Counted from the stretch's first letter, positions 8,843 to 15,139 are shown. The stretch: DNA of 23,369 bases from Burkholderiales bacterium RIFCSPHIGHO2_12_FULL_61_11 (GCA_001770785.1 MERZ01000198.1:1777-25145); one strand, 5' to 3'. The notes: generated from the letters alone by a model not told the origin. Made by a program: numbers and translations.

Positions 8843-9340
8843 CACGACCACGGGCTGGACCGCGGGCTGCCTGCTCTCCTGCAGCCACTGCGGCCAGACC
8901 TGCAGCGGCCAGCCGGCCTTCAGACAGGCGTGGTAGACGATGCCCAGCCACTGCCGCAAGGGTGTTTCGGCCAGCGTCAGGCTGGCTTGCCGGCCATCAG
9001 CAGCTTTGAAGGTCAGGCACACCGACTCGGCAGACTGCGCAATATCCACCGACAGCACCAGCCATGCCGCGCTGTGCTGCGCCGCCTGCACGGGTGGCTC
9101 TGGCAGCAAGTTGGCTTGGGCGGCCTGCTGGGCAAAGCCGTGCAGCATGTCGGCGTAAGCCAGGTCTGCGCCCGCCTCCGGCCGCTGCAGCCCCTTGAGC
9201 AACACCGGCAGCAGCCGCTGCAGCAGCCGCTGGGTCAGCCATAGCACCACTGGCGCATGGCCGCTGCCAAGCTCACCGTTCAGCCGGATGCGATCCTCCG
9301 CGTCCACGTACTCGGTGGTGATGCGCTGCAACTCGGCCAT
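8834..9340 (-). CDS. Hypothetical protein, partner of SapC
   Basis: A 168-residue soluble protein with no signal peptide or membrane segment. The N-terminal part contains WLTQRLLQRLLPVLLKGLQ, an amphipathic helix, and the C-terminal half has beta-type stretches (AWLVLSVDIAQS, VCLTFKA, ASLTLAETPLRQWLGIVYHACLKAGW) ending PVVVLH. I do not recognise a named domain. It is the second gene of a two-gene unit, 10 bases after the SapC-family gene, so it probably works with SapC, but no function can be given. Confidence 0.8.
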   Translation of the reverse strand: MAELQRITTEYVDAEDRIRLNGELGSGHAPVVLWLTQRLLQRLLPVLLKGLQRPEAGADLAYADMLHGFAQQAAQANLLPEPPVQAAQHSAAWLVLSVDIAQSAESVCLTFKAADGRQASLTLAETPLRQWLGIVYHACLKAGWPLQVWPQWLQESRQPAVQPVVVLH

Positions 9341-9350
9341 GGTTTTCGCG

Positions 9351-10142
9351 TCAGAACAGATTGCCGAAGCTGATGGTGTCGCCGCGGTTCAAGAATTCCA
9401 GATCAAGATCGCCTGGCGGCAGCGTCGCTGGTGCAGCGGCAGCCTTGGCGCGAGCTTGGGCGAGCTGGCCGAGCACCGGCAAATGCTGCATCGACAGCAG
9501 TTGGCAATAAGCCAGCAACAGGGCGCCGGCTTGAGCCAGCGGGTGCAAGGCATCTGCGGGCAACCGGTTCAGCGCCGCTTCATCAATCTGAAACAAGCCC
9601 GTGATCTGCTGTTCGCCAGCATCGGTCTGCAGCGTCACCGGCCACGGGCGAATGAGCTGGTGCTGCTGCAACACGGCACAGGCCGCCACCGTGGCAAGGC
9701 GGCTTTGTTCGATCTGATTGAGGAAGTTCAGGATAGCCAGCACCGCTTGGGCTGGCTGGCCGTCTTCGGTGAAGAATCCCTCTCCTGCCGGCCCGGCGCT
9801 GACGAGGCCGCTGTCCTCATCAATACACAGCACCTGTTGCGCGTCTTCTGTTTGCGCCAGCCGAAACGGGTAAGACCGGAATGCGGCCGGGATGTAGTGA
9901 CCCGACCAGCGACCGTCGGGGGCCACGAACAGGTTGCTGCCCGGCTGCAAGCCCAGCACAGCCACCGGCACAAAGGCTTCGGCCTGCTCGATGAAAGCCA
10001 GCGGCAGCGATATGACCGCCTTCGGCATCTCGGCAGCGGCCAGGGGAATCACCGCGTCGGCGGCGGCGAAGGCGTAACCTGAATGGCGTTGCCAACGCTG
10101 GCTGGCGTGGCGTTGGCGGGAGATGGCTTGGTAATTTGGCAT
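9351..10142 (-). CDS. SapC-family protein
   Basis: A 263-residue protein matching the SapC family as I know it: MPNYQAISRQRHASQRW at the start, SLPLAFIEQAEAFVPVAVLG (about 45-64), NLFVAPDGRWSGHYIPAAFR (about 70-89) and LCIDEDSGLVS (about 104-114). In its C-terminal part it has GLFQIDEAALNRLP and LAYCQLLSMQHLPVLGQLA, and it ends FLNRGDTISFGNLF. SapC is named after the Campylobacter fetus S-layer locus; its biochemical role is not established. No signal peptide or membrane segment is seen. It starts an operon with the small gene downstream. A large RTX surface-protein gene lies about 11 kb away on the same strand, which may be a functional link. Confidence 0.85.
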   Translation of the reverse strand: MPNYQAISRQRHASQRWQRHSGYAFAAADAVIPLAAAEMPKAVISLPLAFIEQAEAFVPVAVLGLQPGSNLFVAPDGRWSGHYIPAAFRSYPFRLAQTEDAQQVLCIDEDSGLVSAGPAGEGFFTEDGQPAQAVLAILNFLNQIEQSRLATVAACAVLQQHQLIRPWPVTLQTDAGEQQITGLFQIDEAALNRLPADALHPLAQAGALLLAYCQLLSMQHLPVLGQLAQARAKAAAAPATLPPGDLDLEFLNRGDTISFGNLF

Positions 10143-10167
10143 AAGGTAGGTGAAACTGTTTTGCTGC

Positions 10168-10212
10168 TTGTCTTATAGCTGCTTAAGGCTATTTTATAAG
10201 GGCGGTATCAAG
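10168..10212. repeat. Comamonadaceae-type short dispersed repeat
   Basis: The stretch containing ATAGCTGCTTAAGGC and TATTTTATAAGGGC has the form of a small repeat that I remember from many Comamonadaceae intergenic regions. Only one copy is seen in this window, so its repeat status rests on memory. It lies directly upstream of the SapC-family gene and may supply its promoter (TATAAAAT on the minus strand). Confidence 0.45.
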
Positions 10213-10284
10213 CCCAAGCCGCTACCTCGGTGACACCGGGGCGCGCATCTATGATGAAACTCCGGTGGCTTTGTCGGACTCTCT

Positions 10285-10334
10285 CCATGAACCGCACGGT
10301 TCATGGCCAGTTTGCAGTTTCGGTCGCCCGAAAC
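10285..10334. other. Two perfect hairpins between HigA and SapC
   Basis: The stem CCATGAACCG/CGGTTCATGG has a 2-base loop (10285-10306). GTTTCGG/CCGAAAC with a 4-base loop (10317-10334) follows 10 bases later. No T run follows either. The surrounding 230 bases (10143-10376) contain no supportable gene. The structures may be remnants of a mobile or structured RNA, or transcript-end hairpins for higBA. Confidence 0.5.
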
Positions 10335-10376
10335 AGGAAGCTCGCAATGTTCGGGCGTTATGTAAAGTTACAAATG

Positions 10377-10703
10377 CTACAAAGCAAGACCTGACCCCTT
10401 TGACCCCGCCGCCACAGAGTCAAAGCGATGAATGCCCGAGAGCGCGTCATGCAGTGAAGTTTCAGCCTCCTCAGTGTCGTAATCGGCTTGCAGGCCAAGC
10501 CAGAAGCCGGGCGTGGTGCCGAAGAACGCCGCCAGGCGCAAAGCCGTGTCCGCCGTGATCGCGCGCTTGCCCGTGCAAATGGTCGAAATACGCGCCTCGG
10601 TGACGCCGATCTCCTTGGCCAGCCGATACTGGCTAATCTGTAGCGGGATGAGAAATTCTTCGCGCAGCACCTCGCCGGGGTGAATGTTGGGCAGTTGATT
10701 CAT
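10377..10703 (-). CDS. higA: HigA-family antitoxin with repeat-derived C-terminus
   Basis: A 108-residue XRE-type antitoxin. It opens NIHPGEVLREEFLIPLQISQ, the HigA signature, followed by the helix-turn-helix in YRLAKEIGVTEARISTICTGKR (about 27-48) and the FFGTTPGFWLGLQADYD helix. It should bind and neutralise HigB and repress the operon. It follows higB by 9 bases, the toxin-first order usual for HigBA. The last residues, GSKGSGLAL, are encoded by the island motif GGGGTCAGGTCTTGC, so the natural C-terminus seems to have been replaced at the cassette border. The folded core is intact. Confidence 0.9.
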   Translation of the reverse strand: MNQLPNIHPGEVLREEFLIPLQISQYRLAKEIGVTEARISTICTGKRAITADTALRLAAFFGTTPGFWLGLQADYDTEEAETSLHDALSGIHRFDSVAAGSKGSGLAL

Positions 10704-10712
10704 ATTGTCTCC

Positions 10713-10994
10713 TCAGTGGTAGTCACAGATTTCGACCCGCTCCGCGTGGCCATCGTTCCAAACAAAGCATACCCGCCACTGGTCGTTGATGCGGATGCTC
10801 CACTGCCCTTTGCGGTTTCCCTTCAGGGGTTCCAGCCGGTTGTTGGGCGGAATGCGCAAATCCTCAATGCGTCTGGCGTTGTTGATCATGCGCAGTTTGC
10901 GTCGCGCCACCGCCTGAATTTGCACCGGCAGTTTTCTCGAGAACTCGCCTTCCCATACCTTGTGCGTTTCCTCTTCGTGGAACGTCGTAATCAT
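10713..10994 (-). CDS. higB: HigB-family RelE-like toxin
   Basis: A 93-residue RelE/HigB mRNA endonuclease toxin that starts MITTFHEEETHKVWEGEF. Family marks are VQAVARRKLRMINNARRIEDLRIPPNNRLEPLKG, then GQWSIRINDQWRVCFVWNDG and the C-terminal VEICDYH with the conserved His. These proteins cut translated mRNAs at the ribosome. The frame is open further upstream, but the homologous start is the ATG at 10994. It lies only 7 bases after a -10 element and has no ribosome-binding sequence, so the toxin message may be leaderless. Confidence 0.92.
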   Translation of the reverse strand: MITTFHEEETHKVWEGEFSRKLPVQIQAVARRKLRMINNARRIEDLRIPPNNRLEPLKGNRKGQWSIRINDQWRVCFVWNDGHAERVEICDYH

Positions 10995-11001
10995 CAGCTT
11001 G

Positions 11002-11030
11002 ATACTATCGCCAAACGCAAGTATTGTCAA
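11002..11030 (-). promoter_or_regulatory. higBA promoter
   Basis: On the minus strand a perfect -35 TTGACA (11025-11030) and TAGTAT (11002-11007) are 17 bases apart. The -10 is followed by 7 bases and then the higB ATG, which places the expected transcription start at or next to the start codon. Confidence 0.75.
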
Positions 11031-11120
11031 ATCGCAAAACGTGCTGACCCCCGCCTGCCTCACTCCCGTGCCATGGGCAAGGCCTTGTTCAACGCCCCTG
11101 CATCTGACACTGTTGAGCAC

Positions 11121-11300
11121 TCATCCCGCCAGCCCCTCCACCCACTGCAACTGTTGAGGCAAGCAAACTGTCTTCGGGTCGTAGTTCGCCTGGGCGAAAG
11201 CTCTGGCATTGGCCCCCAGTCTTGCCCGCGCCGCCGGGTCGTCCAGCAGCGCGCAGACCTCGCGGGTCAGGCCCGGCACATCGAAGAAATCCACCAGCCG
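11121..11300 (-). pseudogene. 3' fragment of a second glycosyltransferase gene
   Basis: Reading minus-strand codons from 11300 gives RLVDFFDVPGLTREVCALLD, continuing DDPAARARLGANARAFAQAN and YDPKTVCLPQQLQWVEGLAG before a TGA at 11121. This matches, residue by residue with few changes, the last 60 or so residues of the intact glycosyltransferase at 18209-19471. The fragment has no start and is fused at its upstream end to a helix-turn-helix gene remnant. It is the tail of a lost paralogue and shows that a second glycosyltransferase stood here. Confidence 0.9.
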
Positions 11301-11301
11301 C

Positions 11302-11400
11302 CGCCGCCATGTTGACCAGGGCGTCTATGGCAAACAGACTGATCTTTCCGCGCATGAGATCGGAGACGCGCGGTTGCGTGACGCTGAAAACTTTACTTAG
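11302..11400 (-). pseudogene. Fragment of an XRE-type antitoxin gene
   Basis: After an in-frame TAG at 11401-11403, 33 codons read LSKVFSVTQPRVSDLMRGKI and then SLFAIDALVNMAA. This is the helix-turn-helix of the XRE/HTH_37 antitoxin type, where the usual continuation is a short C-terminal strand. Both ends are missing. It joins directly to the glycosyltransferase fragment at about 11300, so an antitoxin gene was lost here by deletion or recombination. Confidence 0.7.
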
Positions 11401-11413
11401 CTATCCAAGTCTT

Positions 11414-11746
11414 TTACGCGTGAGCGTGATTTTCCGGCTCGACCGACAGTCGCATCCCGACAGACTTCAACACCGCCAGCAGCGTCTTCAAAGTTGGGTT
11501 GCCCTTTGGGGATAACGAGCGGTAAAGCGCCTCCCGGCTAATGCCGGCCTGCGCCGCAACCGCCCCCAAACCACCATAGGCTTCGGCCACATCGCGCAAG
11601 GCCAAAAGACCCGCTGCGCGGTTGTCGGGATCATCCAACTCCTCCAGCGCAGCCTTAAGATACTCGATGGCAAACTCCCGATTAGCGCGCAATTCCTTGA
11701 TGGTTTCCTCGGTGTGAGACACCGCTCCATTCAATATTTTTTTCAT
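11414..11746 (-). CDS. HI1420-like addiction-module antitoxin
   Basis: A 110-residue DNA-binding antitoxin. The C-terminal half has the helix-turn-helix typical of this family: GLGAVAAQAGISREALYRSL, then SPKGNPTLKTLLAVLKSVGMRL. The N-terminal half (EFAIEYLKAALEELDDPDNR, AAGLLALRDVAEAYGG) is the usual toxin-binding helical region. Its ATG overlaps the stop of the upstream toxin gene by 4 bases, so the two are translationally coupled. A homologous but clearly diverged pair lies at 17305-17967. Confidence 0.88.
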   Translation of the reverse strand: MKKILNGAVSHTEETIKELRANREFAIEYLKAALEELDDPDNRAAGLLALRDVAEAYGGLGAVAAQAGISREALYRSLSPKGNPTLKTLLAVLKSVGMRLSVEPENHAHA

Positions 11747-12066
11747 GAATTCCTCCGTTTCCAGTTCACCCAATAAGCCTTGGAACGTGTGATGTCGGCC
11801 TGCTGCGATCCTTTGTCGCCACCGCACAGCAAAATTATCAGCGCCTGTCCGTGTTTTCCGTAATACACACGATAACCGGCTCCAATATCCACCCGCAGTT
11901 CCGAAACGCCTTCACCCACCGGCTTGCAGTCACCGAAGTTGCCTGCGGATACCCGCCGCAACCGAACCTCAATTTGCGCCCGCGCCCGCATGTCCCGCAA
12001 GCTACCCAGCCACTCAGTGACAGGCGTACTTTCATCTTCAAGCTGATATCGGCGCAATTCAATCAT
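11743..12066 (-). CDS. RelE/ParE-type toxin, phage Gp49-like family
   Basis: A 107-residue toxin starting MIELRRYQLEDESTPVTEWL. Family features are the N-terminal 'xxxFxxWLxxLxDxxARAQI' pattern, here VTEWLGSLRDMRARAQIEVR, then GVSELRVDIGAGYRVYYGK (about 60-78) and ALIILLCGGDKGSQQADI near the end. These proteins are presumed mRNA-cleaving toxins of the HigB-like class. The start was chosen by family alignment; the frame extends further upstream without homology. It precedes its antitoxin with a 4-base overlap. Confidence 0.9.
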   Translation of the reverse strand: MIELRRYQLEDESTPVTEWLGSLRDMRARAQIEVRLRRVSAGNFGDCKPVGEGVSELRVDIGAGYRVYYGKHGQALIILLCGGDKGSQQADITRSKAYWVNWKRRNS

Positions 12067-12074
12067 AATTGAAT

Positions 12075-12090
12075 GTAGTTTATAAGCTAC
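12075..12090 (-). promoter_or_regulatory. Palindromic operator over a -10 region
   Basis: GTAGTTTATAAGCTAC is a 16-base palindrome with one mismatched pair, 8 bases upstream of the Gp49-like toxin ATG. It contains a minus-strand TATAAA that can serve as -10, giving a leader of about 6 bases. Its position suggests the autoregulatory site of the downstream antitoxin. I could not identify a clean -35. Confidence 0.5.
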
Positions 12091-12164
12091 TTCAACGCAA
12101 GAAAGCATATTATTTTTCTGACCAGATCGGCATCTTCGCCCTCGAAGGTAACCCTCAATTAATC

Positions 12165-12617
12165 CTACCTCCAATCGGATTTACTGGCCGATACGAGTGC
12201 CGCCCAGTCATCTGGCGGATGGCCACGCTGCAGCATCTTTTGGAATACGGCATAAGGATCGGAGCGACTGCCGGAGGAGCGCAAGGTGTGCTCGTCGTTC
12301 ACCCAAGTGAAGACGATGATCCTGGTTTTGGAGTCGAACCGGAAGAATAACCGGAAACGCCGTCCAATTTTGGCTCGACGCCAATGTCGGAACGGGGTAC
12401 CCATGGTGTTGCCTTGTCGGTATTCCTCACGATTCGGGTTGCCTGGAATGGTCTCCAAAATCAGTTCGGACAGCGCATTGAACAGCTTGACGTTGGCGTT
12501 TGACTCAAAGCCCTCAGGGTCTTGGGCCTGCGCACGTGTGACCGCCGTCTCCAACCTCTGGAGTTGCTGACTCAGGCATTCGTGGAAGAGCAGTGTCCAG
12601 CCATGACGTTTGATCAC
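12165..12617 (-). CDS. yhaV: YhaV-family ribonuclease toxin
   Basis: A 150-residue toxin of the YhaV family. It starts MIKRHGWTLLFHECLSQQL and contains KLFNALSELILETIPGNPN, then YRQGNTMGTPFRHWRRAKI (about 68-86), RFRLFFRFDSKTRIIVFTWV (about 88-107) and LRSSGSRSDPYAVFQKML. YhaV is a RelE-superfamily ribosome-dependent mRNA-degrading enzyme. The length is close to E. coli YhaV (154). It overlaps the upstream antitoxin prlF by 4 bases, with the antitoxin first, as in E. coli. Confidence 0.93.
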   Translation of the reverse strand: MIKRHGWTLLFHECLSQQLQRLETAVTRAQAQDPEGFESNANVKLFNALSELILETIPGNPNREEYRQGNTMGTPFRHWRRAKIGRRFRLFFRFDSKTRIIVFTWVNDEHTLRSSGSRSDPYAVFQKMLQRGHPPDDWAALVSASKSDWR

Positions 12618-12934
12618 AAGGCCACGTCGCCCACGATTTCCTCATCGAGATCAACCGGATTTTTCAGCGCAGCCAACATCGAACGCACCAAGCCTTCCGG
12701 CAAGTTGGTGAGGTGCTGCCCGGTCTGAATGTCCTGCTCCAGCAGGGAGAGGAAACCTGCGATGGCTGGGTCTTTGTGCTCCTGATTCTCGACACGGCTG
12801 ACAACGACCTGGGAGCCCAGCAGATCAAAGGCGACCTTGCCCCCGAAGTCCAAGCCGAGTGCTTGACGGATGGGCTTGGGGAGGGTGATTTGCCCCTTGG
12901 AGGTGAGGGTGGCGACCTCGTGAATGGTGCTCAT
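12614..12934 (-). CDS. prlF: PrlF antitoxin (AbrB/SohA type)
   Basis: A 106-residue antitoxin with an N-terminal AbrB/SpoVT swapped-hairpin DNA-binding domain, EVATLTSKGQITLPKPIRQA (about 6-25), then LGLDFGGKVAF and VVVSRVE. The C-terminal part, PAIAGFLSLLEQDI through EEIVGDVAL, is the PrlF tail that contacts YhaV. GAAGGAG lies at good spacing before the ATG. The gene is first in a coupled prlF-yhaV operon and has a strong promoter with an inverted repeat. Confidence 0.93.
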   Translation of the reverse strand: MSTIHEVATLTSKGQITLPKPIRQALGLDFGGKVAFDLLGSQVVVSRVENQEHKDPAIAGFLSLLEQDIQTGQHLTNLPEGLVRSMLAALKNPVDLDEEIVGDVAL

Positions 12935-12961
12935 GGCTCGACTCCTTCAATTATTCGATGA

Positions 12962-12990
12962 ATGGTAAGGAAAACTCCTTACTTTGTCAA
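12962..12990 (-). promoter_or_regulatory. prlF-yhaV promoter with operator
   Basis: A minus-strand TTGACA (12985-12990) and TACCAT (12962-12967) are 17 bases apart. Between and over the -10 lies a perfect inverted repeat, GTAAGGA-AAAC-TCCTTAC (12965-12982), well placed for repression by PrlF. Confidence 0.65.
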
Positions 12991-13038
12991 TATCTTGTTT
13001 CCAGGACGGTTCGTGGGTTGGCCATGAGGCGAAGGACC

Positions 13039-13218
13039 TCATACGATAGGGTGCCATGTAAACCAAGTGGATGTCCTGAATGTTGCTGTCACGGACGGCA
13101 GCTGGCGAACAATTTTCTCGTAGATTGCGGCACGCTGAGTACGCCTCTCCCAGGCTTTCTGGTAAAGCCATGCTAACGAGCCGATAACGGCTCCAAGAAC
13201 AATCGACCAACCGTTCAT
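13039..13218 (-). CDS. Short membrane-anchored ORF, probably truncated
   Basis: A 59-residue frame starting MNGWSIVLGAVIGSLAWLYQ, one N-terminal membrane segment, followed by a basic helical stretch KAWERRTQRAAIYEKIVRQL. The last residues (from about FRTSTWF) are encoded by the recurring motif GTGG(A/G)TGTCC at 13067-13076, so the original gene seems to have been cut and its tail replaced. I recognise no family. It lies 25 bases downstream of the transposase-like gene. The coding claim is moderate. Confidence 0.4.
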   Translation of the reverse strand: MNGWSIVLGAVIGSLAWLYQKAWERRTQRAAIYEKIVRQLPSVTATFRTSTWFTWHPIV

Positions 13219-13242
13219 GACGCTCACTCCTGAGTTAACCCC

Positions 13243-14343
13243 TCATGCCGCCAAGCGCTCACGCTGCCCAAACACTTTGCGGGCGGCGCGCATACCGTGC
13301 AAAAACCTGGTCTGGCGGCGCGCGCACAGGTCGATTAGCTTGGCAGGGGTGCCAACGGCGCTGCCAAACTCTTTCAAGAAACTGGCCGCCAGCTCAATGA
13401 ATGCTTCACCATCGAGCCCGATGCGCGCCAGGATCGGTGGCTGGCTGTCCGGGATGCTGCCGCGCTTGGCTGGATGCACCAAGCGACCCGTCCATTCGAC
13501 CAGCGCCACATACTCTTCAAAACCAAACGGCACGGCCCAGGCGGTGCGCCCAGTGGCATCAAACGGCATGAGCGGCGCTTGCGGCAATGGATCGCCACGG
13601 CCTTCGGCCTCGCGATGACGAGGTTCCCCCGTCATTGCACCTTCCTCCGTCATTGCGAGCGAAGCGCGGCAATCCATGCCTTGTGCTGGCACGCCAGCAG
13701 GCGCCCGCCCCAGCCTCTCCTGAATCGAGGTGTAGTCAGACGCCTCGGGCGTTTCAGCCATGCCAGCGCGCACCGGGTTCAGATCGACATAGGCCATCGC
13801 CGCCAGCAGCGCTTGTTCATCAAGCAGCGCCTGGCTTTTAAAGCGTCCTTCCCAAAAGCGCCCGGTGCAATCGTCCTCGGCATTGGCCTGGCGCGCCAGC
13901 GATTCGTTCAAAACCCGCATGAACCAAGACAGATCATGCAAACGCGTGCGGTAGGTTTGGGCCATCTCCAGCACCATGGCAATTTCAGCCTGGCCCATTT
14001 GCGCGCGCTCGGGTGAGAGGTAACGCTGCACCAGCAGCGGCCCGGTAAAGAGCTGCGTCCAGCGGGTGAGCACCTCGTCATCACTCCAGGCCAGCGCACG
14101 TTCACGGTCAACATGGGCGACAAGATGGTAGTGGTTGCTCATCACCGCGTAGGCCGCCACGTCGATGGCAAAGATGTGGGCCAGCTGCTTGATGCGCGTG
14201 GCAATCCAGCCCCGTCGGTGCTCAAAGCTCTTGCCGGTCAGGCGATCATCGCCACACAAAAATGCCCGGCGCACGCAGCGCGAGACGCAGTGATACCAGG
14301 CGGTATCGCCCAGACTGATGAGGGCGGAACGGGGACGGGTCAT
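13243..14343 (-). CDS. IS200/RAYT-like transposase family protein, catalytic Tyr apparently absent
   Basis: A 366-residue protein of the Y1/REP-associated transposase type. It starts MTRPRSALISLGDTAWYHCV and has the metal-binding motif in MSNHYHLVAH (His71 and His73). The conserved TGRFWEGRFKSQALLDEQAL and AAMAYVDLNPVRAGM follow. In ordinary RAYTs a tyrosine sits five residues before the conserved Asn; here the matching residue is Phe141 (WFMRVLN). The long C-terminal extension contains a REP-type inverted repeat in frame (about 13590-13680). The start was set at 14343 by similarity to a second copy of the 5' end at 15385. It may be a domesticated or inactive relative. Confidence 0.85.
   Translation of the reverse strand: MTRPRSALISLGDTAWYHCVSRCVRRAFLCGDDRLTGKSFEHRRGWIATRIKQLAHIFAIDVAAYAVMSNHYHLVAHVDRERALAWSDDEVLTRWTQLFTGPLLVQRYLSPERAQMGQAEIAMVLEMAQTYRTRLHDLSWFMRVLNESLARQANAEDDCTGRFWEGRFKSQALLDEQALLAAMAYVDLNPVRAGMAETPEASDYTSIQERLGRAPAGVPAQGMDCRASLAMTEEGAMTGEPRHREAEGRGDPLPQAPLMPFDATGRTAWAVPFGFEEYVALVEWTGRLVHPAKRGSIPDSQPPILARIGLDGEAFIELAASFLKEFGSAVGTPAKLIDLCARRQTRFLHGMRAARKVFGQRERLAA
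13590..13680. repeat. REP-type inverted repeat inside the transposase-like gene
   Basis: The right arm, CGTCATTGCGAGCGAAGCGC onward (13650-13680), is almost identical to the consensus seen at 1683-1902, and the left arm (13590-13620, ending CTCGCGATGACG) is its diverged inverse. The pair sits in frame in the C-terminal part of the coding sequence and is translated as a low-complexity insert. Confidence 0.85.
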
Positions 14344-14418
14344 GGATGGAGCTCCGGTTTGTGTGCTTGGGGCCGACTCTCGCATGCGTCGGGTCTTATG
14401 TCAACTAGGTGGGTGTCC
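14265..14418. repeat. Direct repeat A, left copy (flanks hicAB)
   Basis: About 154 bases covering the first 26 codons of the transposase-like gene and its upstream region to GTGGGTGTCC. The copy at 15307-15459 is nearly identical, in the same orientation and 1042 bases away, with only a few substitutions and one indel. The hicAB operon lies exactly between the two. Confidence 0.9.
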
Positions 14419-14482
14419 TGTATCTTTCTGTATCTTTCTCCTATCTTTCTCCTGTATCTTTCTGTATCTTTCCTGTATCTTT
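14418..14482. repeat. Short tandem repeat CTGTATCTTT
   Basis: About six imperfect copies of a 10-13 base unit, CTGTATCTTT(CTC), follow directly after the GTGGGTGTCC motif. After the matching motif at 15450-15459 a different tandem unit, TTAGTTTCTTCC, occurs twice. This suggests that short tandem arrays build up next to this motif. No protein is encoded here (14344-14504). Confidence 0.75.
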
Positions 14483-14504
14483 CATTGTGGAATGGCGCCT
14501 CGGA

Positions 14505-14900
14505 TCAAGCGTGCATCGCGGTACGGGCCGCCTCCACCAGAAAGCCGCTGCGACTCTGGCCTTTCTTTTTAGCAAATTCATCAATGCGGGCCAGCACCAG
14601 GCGCGGTACGGTGATGTTGATCTTTTCTGCCGGCCCCAAATACTTTTCAACCGGCACGTCTACCACTGCCCACACGCCGCCAGCGTAGTCGGGGTTGGCC
14701 TGATGTTGCGCCATGGTCTGGGCCATAGGAACGGCAACACCGTCTTCAATCAAGCCTTCCACGTGCAAGTCAACGGCTTCACGCACGCTCTCCAGCGCAT
14801 CGTCCAGCGTGTCGCCCCCTGAAAAGCAGCCCGGCAGGTCGGGCACGGTGACGCCGTAGCGCTGGCCGTCGTCGGTATGTAGTACCACAATGAATTTCAT
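14505..14900 (-). CDS. hicB: HicB-family antitoxin
   Basis: A 131-residue antitoxin with an N-terminal partial RNase H-like HicB fold, MKFIVVLHTDDGQRYGVTVP, then DLPGCFSGGDTLDDALES (about 21-38). The C-terminal ribbon-helix-helix DNA-binding domain contains KINITVPRLVLARIDEFAKK (about 92-111) and GQSRSGFLVEAARTAM. It should mask HicA and repress the operon. It lies 19 bases after hicA. Confidence 0.94.
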   Translation of the reverse strand: MKFIVVLHTDDGQRYGVTVPDLPGCFSGGDTLDDALESVREAVDLHVEGLIEDGVAVPMAQTMAQHQANPDYAGGVWAVVDVPVEKYLGPAEKINITVPRLVLARIDEFAKKKGQSRSGFLVEAARTAMHA

Positions 14901-14919
14901 GTCTTTCTCCTGTTTTCAG

Positions 14920-15105
14920 TTATTTGCGCCACCCGGCCTGGCGCTCAATGCTGTACAGCGTGGGCGTAGGGATGTCGCCATCGGGATGCTTGACAGTCAC
15001 CAAACCTGGCTTGAGCGGATGCTTGAACTGGTGATGCGAGCCCTTGACTCGGGCCAGATACCAACCATCGGCCTCCAACTTTTTGATGACCTGCTTGCTG
15101 TTCAT
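14920..15105 (-). CDS. hicA: HicA-family mRNA interferase toxin
   Basis: A 61-residue double-stranded RNA-binding-like toxin. It starts MNSKQVIKKLEADGWYLARV and carries the active-site KGSHHQFKHP with the catalytic His at 24 or 25, then VTVKHPDGDIPTPTLYSIER. The length is typical. The ATG lies 6 bases after a consensus -10 and has no ribosome-binding sequence, so the message may be leaderless. Confidence 0.94.
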   Translation of the reverse strand: MNSKQVIKKLEADGWYLARVKGSHHQFKHPLKPGLVTVKHPDGDIPTPTLYSIERQAGWRK

Positions 15106-15139
15106 GTGGGTATTATATTTATTTGGTGGGTATTAGCAA
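15106..15139 (-). promoter_or_regulatory. hicAB promoter with two direct-repeat operators
   Basis: A perfect minus-strand TATAAT (15112-15117) is 16 bases from TTGCTA (15134-15139). Two identical GTGGGTATTA boxes (plus-strand 15106-15115 and 15126-15135) overlap the -10 and -35 with exactly 20 bases between their starts, two helical turns, as expected for cooperative binding by a ribbon-helix-helix repressor such as HicB. Confidence 0.75.

Noticed and set aside
14418..14482. Tandem CTGTATCTTT array as a CRISPR array
   Set aside because: The units are 10-13 bases with no unique spacers and no cas genes; it is a simple tandem repeat.
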